From contig URQH01000038.1 in the NCBI GenBank assembly GCA_900549955.1, forward strand, positions 1 through 6,962: a DNA stretch of 6,962 bases, given 5' to 3'. Shown here piece by piece: positions 1 through 6,962 of this stretch (position 1 is the stretch's first letter; each line of letters opens with the position of its first letter). The notes below the pieces were generated by a model. That model did no database searches. It saw only the letters and a program-made list of their open reading frames with translations, and was not told the DNA's origin. Both the position numbers and the translations under genes were made by a program. The stretch is from an uncultured Eubacteriales bacterium (GTDB lineage: Bacteria > Bacillota > Clostridia > Christensenellales > CAG-138).

Positions 1-72
1 GTACGGGACGTCGTGCGCACGGAGGCGGGCGGGCTGTGCCCGCGCGCCTTCTTCTGCACGCGGCGGCCCTGA
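1..72 (+). CDS. possible C-terminal end of an unidentified upstream gene (partial)
   Basis: Reading frame 1 is open from the window edge to a TGA at 70-72 and gives 23 residues ending in CTRRP. Almost every codon ends in G or C, as in the real genes downstream, and a terminator-like hairpin follows about 100 bp later, so the tail of a + strand gene is plausible. The peptide is too short to assign to a family. It does not resemble the usual C-terminus of DnaN or of the S4-domain protein RlbA, the common upstream neighbours of recF. In DNA this GC-rich another frame, or no gene at all, is equally possible, so confidence is low. Confidence 0.3.
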   Translation, partial: VRDVVRTEAGGLCPRAFFCTRRP

Positions 73-172
73 GCGCGGCGACGGGCGGCGTGCCCCTGCG
101 TTGGCGGCCGGGAAAACCGGCGGCGCCCGTCTGCCCCGCCCGCGTGCCGCCCGCCGCCAAACCGGCAATCTT

Positions 173-201
173 CCCCGGAAAAACCGGGGTTGTTTCTTAT
201 T
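173..201 (+). terminator. probable intrinsic terminator upstream of recF
   Basis: A perfect 6-bp stem, CCCCGG at 173-178 with CCGGGG at 184-189, closes an AAAAA loop and is followed by a T-rich tract at 190-201 interrupted by one G, one C and one A. This is the shape of a Rho-independent terminator. It sits just before the recF promoter, so it would isolate recF from transcription arriving from the left. Confidence 0.5.
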
Positions 202-206
202 ATTTA

Positions 207-235
207 TTTACAAGTCCGCCTTTCCATGGTATAAT
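207..235 (+). promoter_or_regulatory. sigma-A promoter of recF with extended -10
   Basis: A TTTACA -35 box at 207-212 is separated by exactly 17 bp from a perfect TATAAT -10 box at 230-235. A TG at 227-228 supplies the extended -10 motif (TGnTATAAT). Transcription should start near 242-243, giving a leader of under 20 nt before the recF start. The promoter lies in an island that is about 30 percent GC, inside otherwise very GC-rich DNA. It is the only near-consensus promoter in the window and probably drives recF, with possible readthrough into remB, gyrB and gyrA. Confidence 0.85.
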
Positions 236-260
236 ATTTGTAATTTGGGGAGAAGTTGGC

Positions 261-1352
261 ATGTGGGTTTCGCAGCTGCAATTGACGAATTTCCGCAATT
301 ACGCACGGCTGCAATTGCAGCCGGACGCGGGCCTTTGCGTGCTCACGGGCGACAACGCCGCGGGCAAGACCAACGTACTCGAGGCCGTGTTTCTGTGCGC
401 CCTCGGCCGCAGCCACCGCACCTCGCGCGACGCGGAGCTGATCCGCGAGTCCGAGCAGGCGGGCGCGGTTGCGCTCACGCTGCACACGCGCGGCGGCACG
501 CGCAGCATCTCCTGCAAGCTCATGGCCGGCGAACGCAAGCGCGTGCTGATCGACGGCACGGCGCTCTCCCGCTCCGGCGAACTGCTCGGGTGTTTGAACG
601 TGGTCATGTTCGCGCCGGAGGACCTGATGCTCGTCAAGGGCGGCCCGGGCGAGCGGCGGCGCTTCCTCGACATGGAGATTTCCCAACTCAGGCCGGCGTA
701 TTACTACACGCTGCAGCAGTACAACGTCGCGCTCAAACAGCGCAACGCGCTGCTCAAGGCGGAGGCGGAAACCGCGCTGCTCGAGCCGTGGGACGAACAG
801 CTCTCCCGCCTCGGCGCGGCCATCACGGCGGAACGGGCGCAGTTTTTGTCGGAGCTCGGCGGCATCGCGTCGCGGCTGCACCTGCAGCTTTCGGGCGGCC
901 GGGAGACGCTGTTGCTGGCCTACCAGCCGAACCTGCCGGACGTGGAGCCGGACCGGCTGGCCGCCGCGATGCGCGAGCGGCTGTTCGACGCGCTGGAGCG
1001 CGACCGGTTCCGCGGCAGCACGTCGGTGGGGCCGCACCGGGACGACGTGGCCATGGCGCTCGACGGCAGCGACGTGCGGGTCTACGGCTCGCAGGGGCAG
1101 CAGCGCACGGTGGTGCTCAGCCTCAAGCTGTCTGAGCTGCAGATCATGCGGCAGCTGCGCGGCGAATCGCCCGTGCTGCTGCTCGACGACGTGTTTTCCG
1201 AGCTCGACCGGCGCCGGCAACGCATGCTGCTCGACGCGGTGCAGGGCTGCCAGACGTTCCTCACCTGCACGCACCTCGAAGAGCTCTCCGCCGCCGGCGC
1301 GCTGCAGATGCAGGTGTACAGCGTGTCCGCCGGCAACGTGATCGAGGTGTGA
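261..1352 (+). CDS. recF: DNA replication/repair protein RecF
   Basis: RecF is an SMC-like ATPase of the RecFOR pathway. With RecO and RecR it directs RecA loading at gaps where single-stranded DNA meets duplex, supporting post-replication repair and fork restart in the cytoplasm. The 363-residue product is normal RecF length. Visible motifs are the N-terminal LTNFRNY segment (8-14), Walker A GDNAAGKT (30-37), the ABC-type signature YGSQGQQRT (275-283), Walker B with DD (309-310), and a D-loop-like SELD (313-316). The frame is open upstream to position 36, but the ATG at 261 is chosen because GGGGAG lies at 247-252, the RecF N-terminus aligns there, and the promoter's predicted start site is at about 242. 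The usual dnaN and rlbA neighbours are not directly upstream. remB, gyrB and gyrA follow on the same strand. Confidence 0.97.
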   Translation: MWVSQLQLTNFRNYARLQLQPDAGLCVLTGDNAAGKTNVLEAVFLCALGRSHRTSRDAELIRESEQAGAVALTLHTRGGTRSISCKLMAGERKRVLIDGTALSRSGELLGCLNVVMFAPEDLMLVKGGPGERRRFLDMEISQLRPAYYYTLQQYNVALKQRNALLKAEAETALLEPWDEQLSRLGAAITAERAQFLSELGGIASRLHLQLSGGRETLLLAYQPNLPDVEPDRLAAAMRERLFDALERDRFRGSTSVGPHRDDVAMALDGSDVRVYGSQGQQRTVVLSLKLSELQIMRQLRGESPVLLLDDVFSELDRRRQRMLLDAVQGCQTFLTCTHLEELSAAGALQMQVYSVSAGNVIEV

Positions 1353-1441
1353 GCCGACGCGCGGATCACGTCAGGCCGCCAAGCCGGCGCGGGGATTGCG
1401 AAAAACCGTCAAAACCGGGCGTGGCGCTGGAAAAAAACGGA

Positions 1442-1508
1442 TTGTAACCGGGCGTCCCCGTCGAAACTATACCTGCCGGAAGCCGGGCGCGTTCTTTTTT
1501 TGCGCGCC
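1442..1508 (+). other. recF-remB gap: repeats, T-run and weak hairpins
   Basis: The 191-bp gap carries a direct repeat AACCGGGCGT at 1413-1422 and 1446-1455, 33 bp apart. There is a 7-T run at 1495-1501, flanked by a second direct repeat GCCGGGCGC at 1482-1490 and 1506-1514. GGCGCG at 1486-1491 can pair with CGCGCC at 1503-1508 around the T-run. Alternatively GCG/CCCG at 1452-1460 can pair, with a bulge, to CGGGCGC at 1484-1490, giving a weak terminator shape before the T-run. A poor promoter, TTGTAA at 1442-1447 with TATACC at 1468-1473, has a 20-bp spacer. None of these is decisive, and the stretch could be a leader, a weak terminator or a weak remB promoter. Confidence 0.3.
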
Positions 1509-1543
1509 GGGCGCCGCGTCCGGCCGAAAGGAGCGCAAGCGCC

Positions 1544-1843
1544 ATGTTGTTGCACATCGGCGGCGGCGTCAGCGTGCCGCTGGCCAGCCTCATCTGCGTG
1601 CTGGACGCGCGCACGCTCTCGGCGGATTCGCGCCGGCTGGTGGAGCGCGCGCGACAGGAACACCGCTACCAGGGCTGCCCCGGCGCGCCCCGGTCCTATC
1701 TCGTGCTGCTCGGCCGGCATGGGCGCGAGACGGTGTACGAGTCCGTCATCGCCCCGGCCACGCTGCAGCGGCGCTGGAAGAGCGCCTGCCTGCACGAGCA
1801 GCTGCGGGAACTCGCCGTGCTGTCCGTTACGGCGGCGGAATGA
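1544..1843 (+). CDS. remB: RemB/YaaB-like DUF370 regulator
   Basis: This small DUF370 (RemA/RemB family) protein lies between recF and gyrB, exactly where B. subtilis has yaaB/remB. RemA family members are small ring-forming DNA-binding proteins that activate extracellular-matrix and osmoprotection genes. RemB is less well characterised, so the target genes here are unknown. The product has 99 residues against about 81 in B. subtilis RemB. From memory of that protein, shared features are the start MLLHIGGGVSVP (M-x-H-[LI]-G), the IxxxxD segment around 17-21, GAPRSYLVL (47-55, compare GTPKSIVV) and the VYESVIAPATLQRR segment (64-77, compare YYSPLSSSTLKKR). A C-terminal extension of about 15 residues follows. 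The start is supported by AAAGGAG at 1527-1533, with a slightly long 10-nt spacing. Identity rests mainly on position plus these short matches. Confidence 0.85.
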   Translation: MLLHIGGGVSVPLASLICVLDARTLSADSRRLVERARQEHRYQGCPGAPRSYLVLLGRHGRETVYESVIAPATLQRRWKSACLHEQLRELAVLSVTAAE

Positions 1844-1851
1844 CAGGCCAG

Positions 1852-1870
1852 CCGGCCCCGCGGGGGGGCC
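1852..1870 (+). repeat. GC hairpin repeat, copy 1, after remB
   Basis: GGCCCC at 1854-1859 pairs with GGGGCC at 1865-1870 around a 5-nt loop, starting within 11 bp of the remB stop codon. The sequence CCGGCCCCGCGGGG...CCT recurs 62 bp downstream (1914-1931), differing only by two extra Gs here. No T-run follows, so it is not a standard terminator. Confidence 0.6.
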
Positions 1871-1878
1871 TGCGCGCC

Positions 1879-1884
1879 TTGACA
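1879..1884 (+). promoter_or_regulatory. isolated consensus -35 box upstream of gyrB
   Basis: A perfect TTGACA lies between the two GC hairpin repeats, about 65 bp before the gyrB start. No convincing -10 box is present at 16-18 bp spacing; the sequence there is CGGGCAAAC. If it is part of a gyrB promoter, the promoter has an unusually poor -10 region. It may equally be chance. Confidence 0.25.
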
Positions 1885-1913
1885 GCCTTCGGCGGTCGCG
1901 CCGGGCAAACGAA

Positions 1914-1930
1914 CCGGCCCCGCGGGGGCC
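1914..1930 (+). repeat. GC hairpin repeat, copy 2, next to the gyrB RBS
   Basis: GGCCCC at 1916-1921 pairs with GGGGCC at 1925-1930 around a GCG loop. The hairpin ends about 11 bp before the GGGAG part of the gyrB Shine-Dalgarno sequence (1941-1945). It is a near-identical direct repeat of the hairpin at 1852-1870. In a transcript it could fold next to the ribosome binding site or pair with the other copy. Confidence 0.6.
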
Positions 1931-1949
1931 TTGGAAGAAAGGGAGACAC

Positions 1950-3890
1950 ATGGAACAGCATCAGACCTATGACGCTTCGCAAATCCAGGTGCTGGAGGGG
2001 CTGGAGGCCGTCCGGCGCCGCCCCGGCATGTACATCGGCTCGACCGATACGCGCGGGCTGCACCACCTGGTGACCGAGGTCGTGGACAACTCGATCGACG
2101 AGGCGCTCGCGGGCTTTTGTACGCACATTGAAGTCACCGTGCACGGCGACAACTCCGTCACCGTGCGCGACAACGGCCGCGGCATCCCCGTGGGCTACCA
2201 CGAAAAGACCGGCAAAAACGCACTGACCGTCGCGCTGACCATGCTGCACGCCGGCGGCAAGTTCGGCGGCGGGGGCTACAAGGTCTCCGGCGGCCTGCAC
2301 GGCGTGGGCGTCAGCTGCGTCAACGCGCTGTCCGAGTGGGTGGTCGCCGAGGTGCGCTACAGCGGCGACCACAAGGTCTACCGGCAGACGTTTTCCCGCG
2401 GCAAGGAGACCAGCGACGTGACCGTCGTGCGCGACATGCAGCCGGACGAGGAGACCGGCACGACGATCTCGTTCCGGCCGGACGCCGAAATCTTCGACGC
2501 GGTGGACTTCCAGTTCGACACGATGATCTCGCGCCTGCGCGAGCTGGCCTTTTTGAACGCCGGCATCCACATCACCGCCGTCGACGAGCGGCCGGAACCG
2601 CCGGTCAAGAAGGTGTTCTGCTACGAGGGCGGCATCGTCTCGTTCGTCCGGCACCTGAACAAGAACAAAGAGGTGCTGCACCCCGAGCCGATCTACTTCA
2701 CCGCCACGCGCGAACAGGACGGGGCACAGACCGCGTCGGTCGAGATCGCCATGCAGTACAACGACGGCTATACCGAGTCCATCTTCACCTTTGCCAACAA
2801 CATCGGCACGCACGAGGGCGGCGCGCACCTCGAGGGGTTCAAGCTCGCGCTCACGCGCGTCGTCAACGACTACGCCAAGCGTACCGGCCTGCTCAAGGAG
2901 AAGGACGCCTCGCTCTCCGGCGAGGACATCCGCGAGGGGCTCACCGCCATCGTCTCCGTCAAGCTGACCGAGCCGCAGTTCGAGGGCCAGACCAAGACCA
3001 AGCTGGGGAACGCCGACATCCGGCCGCTCGTCTCCGGCGCCGTGACGGACGGGCTGACCACGTTCCTCGACGAGAACCCAGCCATCGCCAAGACCGTGGT
3101 CGAAAAGTGCATCACCGCCTCCCGCGCGCGCGACGCCGCGCGCAAGGCGCGCGAGCTCACGCGGCGCAAGTCCGCGCTCGACGCCACGTCGCTGCCGGGC
3201 AAGCTGGCAGACTGTCAGGAGAAGGACGCCTCCAAGTGCGAGATCTTCATCGTCGAGGGCGATTCCGCCGGCGGCAGCGCCAAGCAGGGCCGCGACCGCA
3301 TGTTCCAGGCCATCCTGCCGCTGCGCGGCAAGATTTTGAACGTCGAGAAGGCGCGGCTCGACCGCATCCTGCAAAACGCGGAGATCAAGGCGATGATCAC
3401 CGCCTTCGGCGGCGGCCTCGACGCCGACTTCGACACCGCCAAGCTCCGCTACCACAAGATCATCTGCATGACCGATGCCGACGTGGACGGCAGCCACATC
3501 CGCATCCTGTTGCTGACGTTCTTCTTCCGGCACATGCGCCCGCTCATCGAGGAGGGCTACGTCTACATCGCGCAGCCGCCGCTCTACCTCGTCAAGCGCA
3601 ACAAGTTTGAGCGCTACGTCTACACCGACGAGGAGCTTGAGGAGACGCTGCAGGAGATCGGCCGCGACCCCAAGCCGGACATCCAGCGCTACAAGGGCCT
3701 CGGCGAGATGAACCCCGAGCAGCTCTGGGAGACGACCATGGACCCGGAGCGCCGCGTCATGAAGCGCGTCACGATCGACGACGCCATGGCCGCCGACGAG
3801 CTGTTCACGCTGCTCATGGGCGACAAGGTGGAGCCCCGGCGCGAGTTCATCGAGCAGAACTCCAAGCTCGTGGCCAACCTCGACGTGTAA
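1950..3890 (+). CDS. gyrB: DNA gyrase subunit B
   Basis: GyrB is the ATPase subunit of DNA gyrase (type IIA topoisomerase, A2B2), which introduces negative supercoils. The 646-residue product matches the short Firmicutes GyrB class (about 640), without the large insert found in E. coli GyrB. In order: GHKL ATPase with EVVDNSIDEA (43-52; catalytic E43, Mg/ATP-binding N47), DNGRGIP (73-79) and the glycine-rich ATP lid GGKFGGGGYKVSGGLHGVG (101-119); transducer domain; TOPRIM with EGDSAGG (436-442) and DADVD (509-513) for metal binding; and the C-terminal tail with QRYKGLGEMNP (579-589). Position 459 is Arg where E. coli has Lys447, as is usual in Firmicutes. The frame is open far upstream, but the ATG at 1950 has AAAGGGAG at 1938-1945 and gives the normal N-terminus. 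gyrA follows after 186 bp. Confidence 0.98.
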   Translation: MEQHQTYDASQIQVLEGLEAVRRRPGMYIGSTDTRGLHHLVTEVVDNSIDEALAGFCTHIEVTVHGDNSVTVRDNGRGIPVGYHEKTGKNALTVALTMLHAGGKFGGGGYKVSGGLHGVGVSCVNALSEWVVAEVRYSGDHKVYRQTFSRGKETSDVTVVRDMQPDEETGTTISFRPDAEIFDAVDFQFDTMISRLRELAFLNAGIHITAVDERPEPPVKKVFCYEGGIVSFVRHLNKNKEVLHPEPIYFTATREQDGAQTASVEIAMQYNDGYTESIFTFANNIGTHEGGAHLEGFKLALTRVVNDYAKRTGLLKEKDASLSGEDIREGLTAIVSVKLTEPQFEGQTKTKLGNADIRPLVSGAVTDGLTTFLDENPAIAKTVVEKCITASRARDAARKARELTRRKSALDATSLPGKLADCQEKDASKCEIFIVEGDSAGGSAKQGRDRMFQAILPLRGKILNVEKARLDRILQNAEIKAMITAFGGGLDADFDTAKLRYHKIICMTDADVDGSHIRILLLTFFFRHMRPLIEEGYVYIAQPPLYLVKRNKFERYVYTDEELEETLQEIGRDPKPDIQRYKGLGEMNPEQLWETTMDPERRVMKRVTIDDAMAADELFTLLMGDKVEPRREFIEQNSKLVANLDV

Positions 3891-3906
3891 GCGCCGGCGC
3901 CGGCGC
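3891..3906. repeat. 16-bp perfect palindrome directly after the gyrB stop
   Basis: GCGCCGGCGCCGGCGC reads the same on both strands and begins at the base after the gyrB TAA. It is a tandem GCGCCG-type repeat and may be simple-sequence drift, a protein-binding site or an RNA fold. Nothing in the window decides between these. Confidence 0.6.
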
Positions 3907-3941
3907 GCGCCCGCCCCGCCCGGGACCCGCGCCCTCTTTTT
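3902..3941 (+). terminator. weak terminator-like structure after gyrB
   Basis: GGCGCG at 3902-3907 can pair with CGCGCC at 3928-3933 across a 20-nt GC-rich loop, and CTCTTTTT follows at 3934-3941. The stem is short and the loop long, so at most this would give partial termination between gyrB and gyrA. It overlaps the 16-bp palindrome, and the two folds are mutually exclusive. Confidence 0.3.
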
Positions 3942-4021
3942 CGGGGCAAGTGCCGGCAGGGGACGCAAGCGCCACGGGGCGCCCGCGCCCTCCGGCCCCC
4001 ACCCACCACCGGATTTTCGTC

Positions 4022-4057
4022 CGCTTCCCTGCCCCGCGTCCAAAGGGGAGGGAAGCG
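4022..4057 (+). promoter_or_regulatory. long stem-loop immediately upstream of the gyrA RBS
   Basis: CGCTTCCCT at 4022-4030 and CCCC at 4032-4035 pair with GGGG at 4045-4048 and AGGGAAGCG at 4049-4057. This is a 13-bp stem with one bulged G (4031) and a 9-nt loop, GCGTCCAAA. It ends 6 nt before the AAAGGAG ribosome binding site (4064-4070) of gyrA. There is no T-run after it, so it is not an intrinsic terminator. A leader RNA structure, an mRNA-processing or stability element, or a copy of a dispersed palindromic repeat are the likely choices. Confidence 0.65.
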
Positions 4058-4076
4058 ATAGGCAAAGGAGCATAAC

Positions 4077-6539
<2,463 letters not shown>

Positions 6540-6551
6540 CAAACCCCCACC

Positions 6552-6582
6552 ACGCCGGGAGCCGGTCGGCTCCCGGCGTTTG
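6552..6582 (+). terminator. intrinsic terminator after gyrA
   Basis: A perfect 12-bp stem, ACGCCGGGAGCC at 6552-6563 with GGCTCCCGGCGT at 6568-6579, closes a GGTC loop 13 bp after the gyrA stop. The tail TTTGCGTCT is only weakly T-rich. In addition, CAAAC at 6540-6544 is complementary to GTTTG at 6578-6582. Location and stem strength make it the likely end of the gyrase transcription unit. Confidence 0.75.
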
Positions 6583-6698
6583 CGTCTCCGCGCGCGCGGC
6601 AGCGCGTCCCGGCGTTTCCCTCGCCTCCCCGCTCCTGCCCGTTTGCCACGAGCCGCAACTCTTCCATCCCGGCCTGAAACGCCCGCTTCCATCTTTGG

Positions 6699-6770
6699 CG
6701 CGGCGCACGCCGCGTGCGATGGGACACGTCGGGCGCAGGGGCGCAACACGCCCCCTCGGGCGGCACGCCC
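6699..6770 (+). other. cluster of three short hairpins before cca
   Basis: Three perfect stems follow one another in the gyrA-cca gap. CGCGGC (6699-6704) pairs with GCCGCG (6709-6714). GGGGCG (6738-6743) pairs with CGCCCC (6749-6754). GGGCG (6758-6762) pairs with CGCCC (6766-6770), 10 bp before the cca ribosome binding site. Upstream of them (6583-6698) I see only a direct repeat TCCCGGCGTTT (6571-6581 and 6607-6617) and a CTTCCATC repeat (6661-6668 and 6686-6693). No convincing promoter was found, although one is expected for cca if the gyrA terminator is efficient. Short stems are frequent by chance at this GC content. Confidence 0.4.
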
Positions 6771-6780
6771 TCATACACGC

Positions 6781-6789
6781 AAAAGGAGG
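6781..6789 (+). promoter_or_regulatory. strong ribosome binding site of cca
   Basis: AAAAGGAGG is a near-perfect match to the anti-Shine-Dalgarno sequence, with a 5-nt spacer to the ATG at 6795. It decides the start of the truncated gene that follows. Confidence 0.85.
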
Positions 6790-6794
6790 TTCCC

Positions 6795-6962
6795 ATGCAG
6801 GTGCCCATCCCCGCCCCGGCGCGGCGCTTTGCCGCCGCCGTCGGCGCGCCGGTGTATCTCGTCGGCGGCGCGGTGCGAAACGCGCTGCTCAGCCTGCCCG
6901 GCGCCGATCTCGACGTCGCGGGCGCGCTGCCGCCGCAGGTCGTGGCGGACCGCTGCCGGGCC
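6795..6962 (+). CDS. cca: CCA-adding tRNA nucleotidyltransferase, N-terminal fragment
   Basis: This is the first 56 codons of a gene that runs off the window. The family is the class II tRNA nucleotidyltransferase/poly(A) polymerase group, which adds or repairs the 3' CCA end of tRNAs without a nucleic-acid template. The visible N-terminal signature is VYLVGGAVRNALLSLPGADLDVA (residues 20-42 in two parts: the GG-x-VR nucleotide-binding motif at 24-28 and the metal-binding DLD at 38-40). Bacterial members more often have VRD where this has VRN. The start has a strong RBS 5 nt upstream. Poly(A) polymerase I shares the same motif and cannot be fully excluded from this fragment, but its absence from Firmicutes makes Cca far likelier. 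It probably belongs to a transcription unit separate from gyrA. Confidence 0.85.
   Translation, partial: MQVPIPAPARRFAAAVGAPVYLVGGAVRNALLSLPGADLDVAGALPPQVVADRCRA

Noticed and set aside
36..260. N-terminal extension of recF to the upstream ATG at 36
   Set aside because: The 75 extra residues cross the terminator and the promoter. They have no homology to RecF, and there is a good RBS and canonical N-terminus at 261.
101..1135. A 344-codon + strand frame overlapping recF
   Set aside because: Out-of-frame shadow, extremely Arg/Ala/Gly-rich, with no RBS at its start.
204..1274. A 356-codon - strand frame over recF
   Set aside because: Antisense shadow of recF with low-complexity Arg/Ala/Val composition and no domain. 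The + strand frame has all RecF motifs.
1500..1949. N-terminal extension of gyrB through remB
   Set aside because: It overlaps remB in another frame and is Arg/Pro/Ala-rich. The ATG at 1950 has an RBS and matches the GyrB N-terminus.

Overview
This is a compact, very GC-rich stretch of chromosome carrying four genes on the + strand plus the start of a fifth: recF, a remB/DUF370 gene, gyrB, gyrA and a truncated cca. The recF-remB-gyrB-gyrA order is the classic Firmicutes replication/gyrase neighbourhood (compare Bacillus subtilis recF-yaaB-gyrB-gyrA). Strong Shine-Dalgarno sequences, an RemB-type small protein and Firmicutes-like GyrB and GyrA sequences agree with that. The high GC of third codon positions fits a GC-rich gut-type clostridium, perhaps Oscillospirales. 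That finer placement is inference from composition and gene order only.

Layout. Positions 1-72 may hold the last codons of an upstream gene. A GC hairpin with a T-rich tail (173-201) then looks like its terminator. It is followed at once by an AT-rich island holding a near-consensus extended -10 sigma-A promoter (207-235) that serves recF (261-1352). A 191-bp gap leads to remB (1544-1843), a 106-bp gap with two near-identical GC hairpins leads to gyrB (1950-3890), and a 186-bp gap with a long hairpin just before the ribosome binding site leads to gyrA (4077-6539). A strong stem-loop (6552-6579) probably ends the gyrase transcription unit. After about 200 bp with several short hairpins, the cca gene starts at 6795 and runs off the window.

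Function. RecF loads recombinase at single-strand gaps. GyrB (ATPase/TOPRIM) and GyrA (cleavage-religation and DNA wrapping) form the A2B2 gyrase. RemB is a small DNA-binding-type regulator. Cca repairs or adds the 3' CCA of tRNAs. All visible catalytic motifs are intact, and no gene is broken or obviously foreign. dnaN and the S4-domain gene rlbA, which usually precede recF, are not seen directly upstream.

I found no sign of a novel defence, mobile or CRISPR system. The points worth a second look are the stem-loops in every intergenic gap, the strong stand-alone recF promoter in an AT-rich island, and a second near-canonical GyrA-box in the GyrA C-terminal domain.
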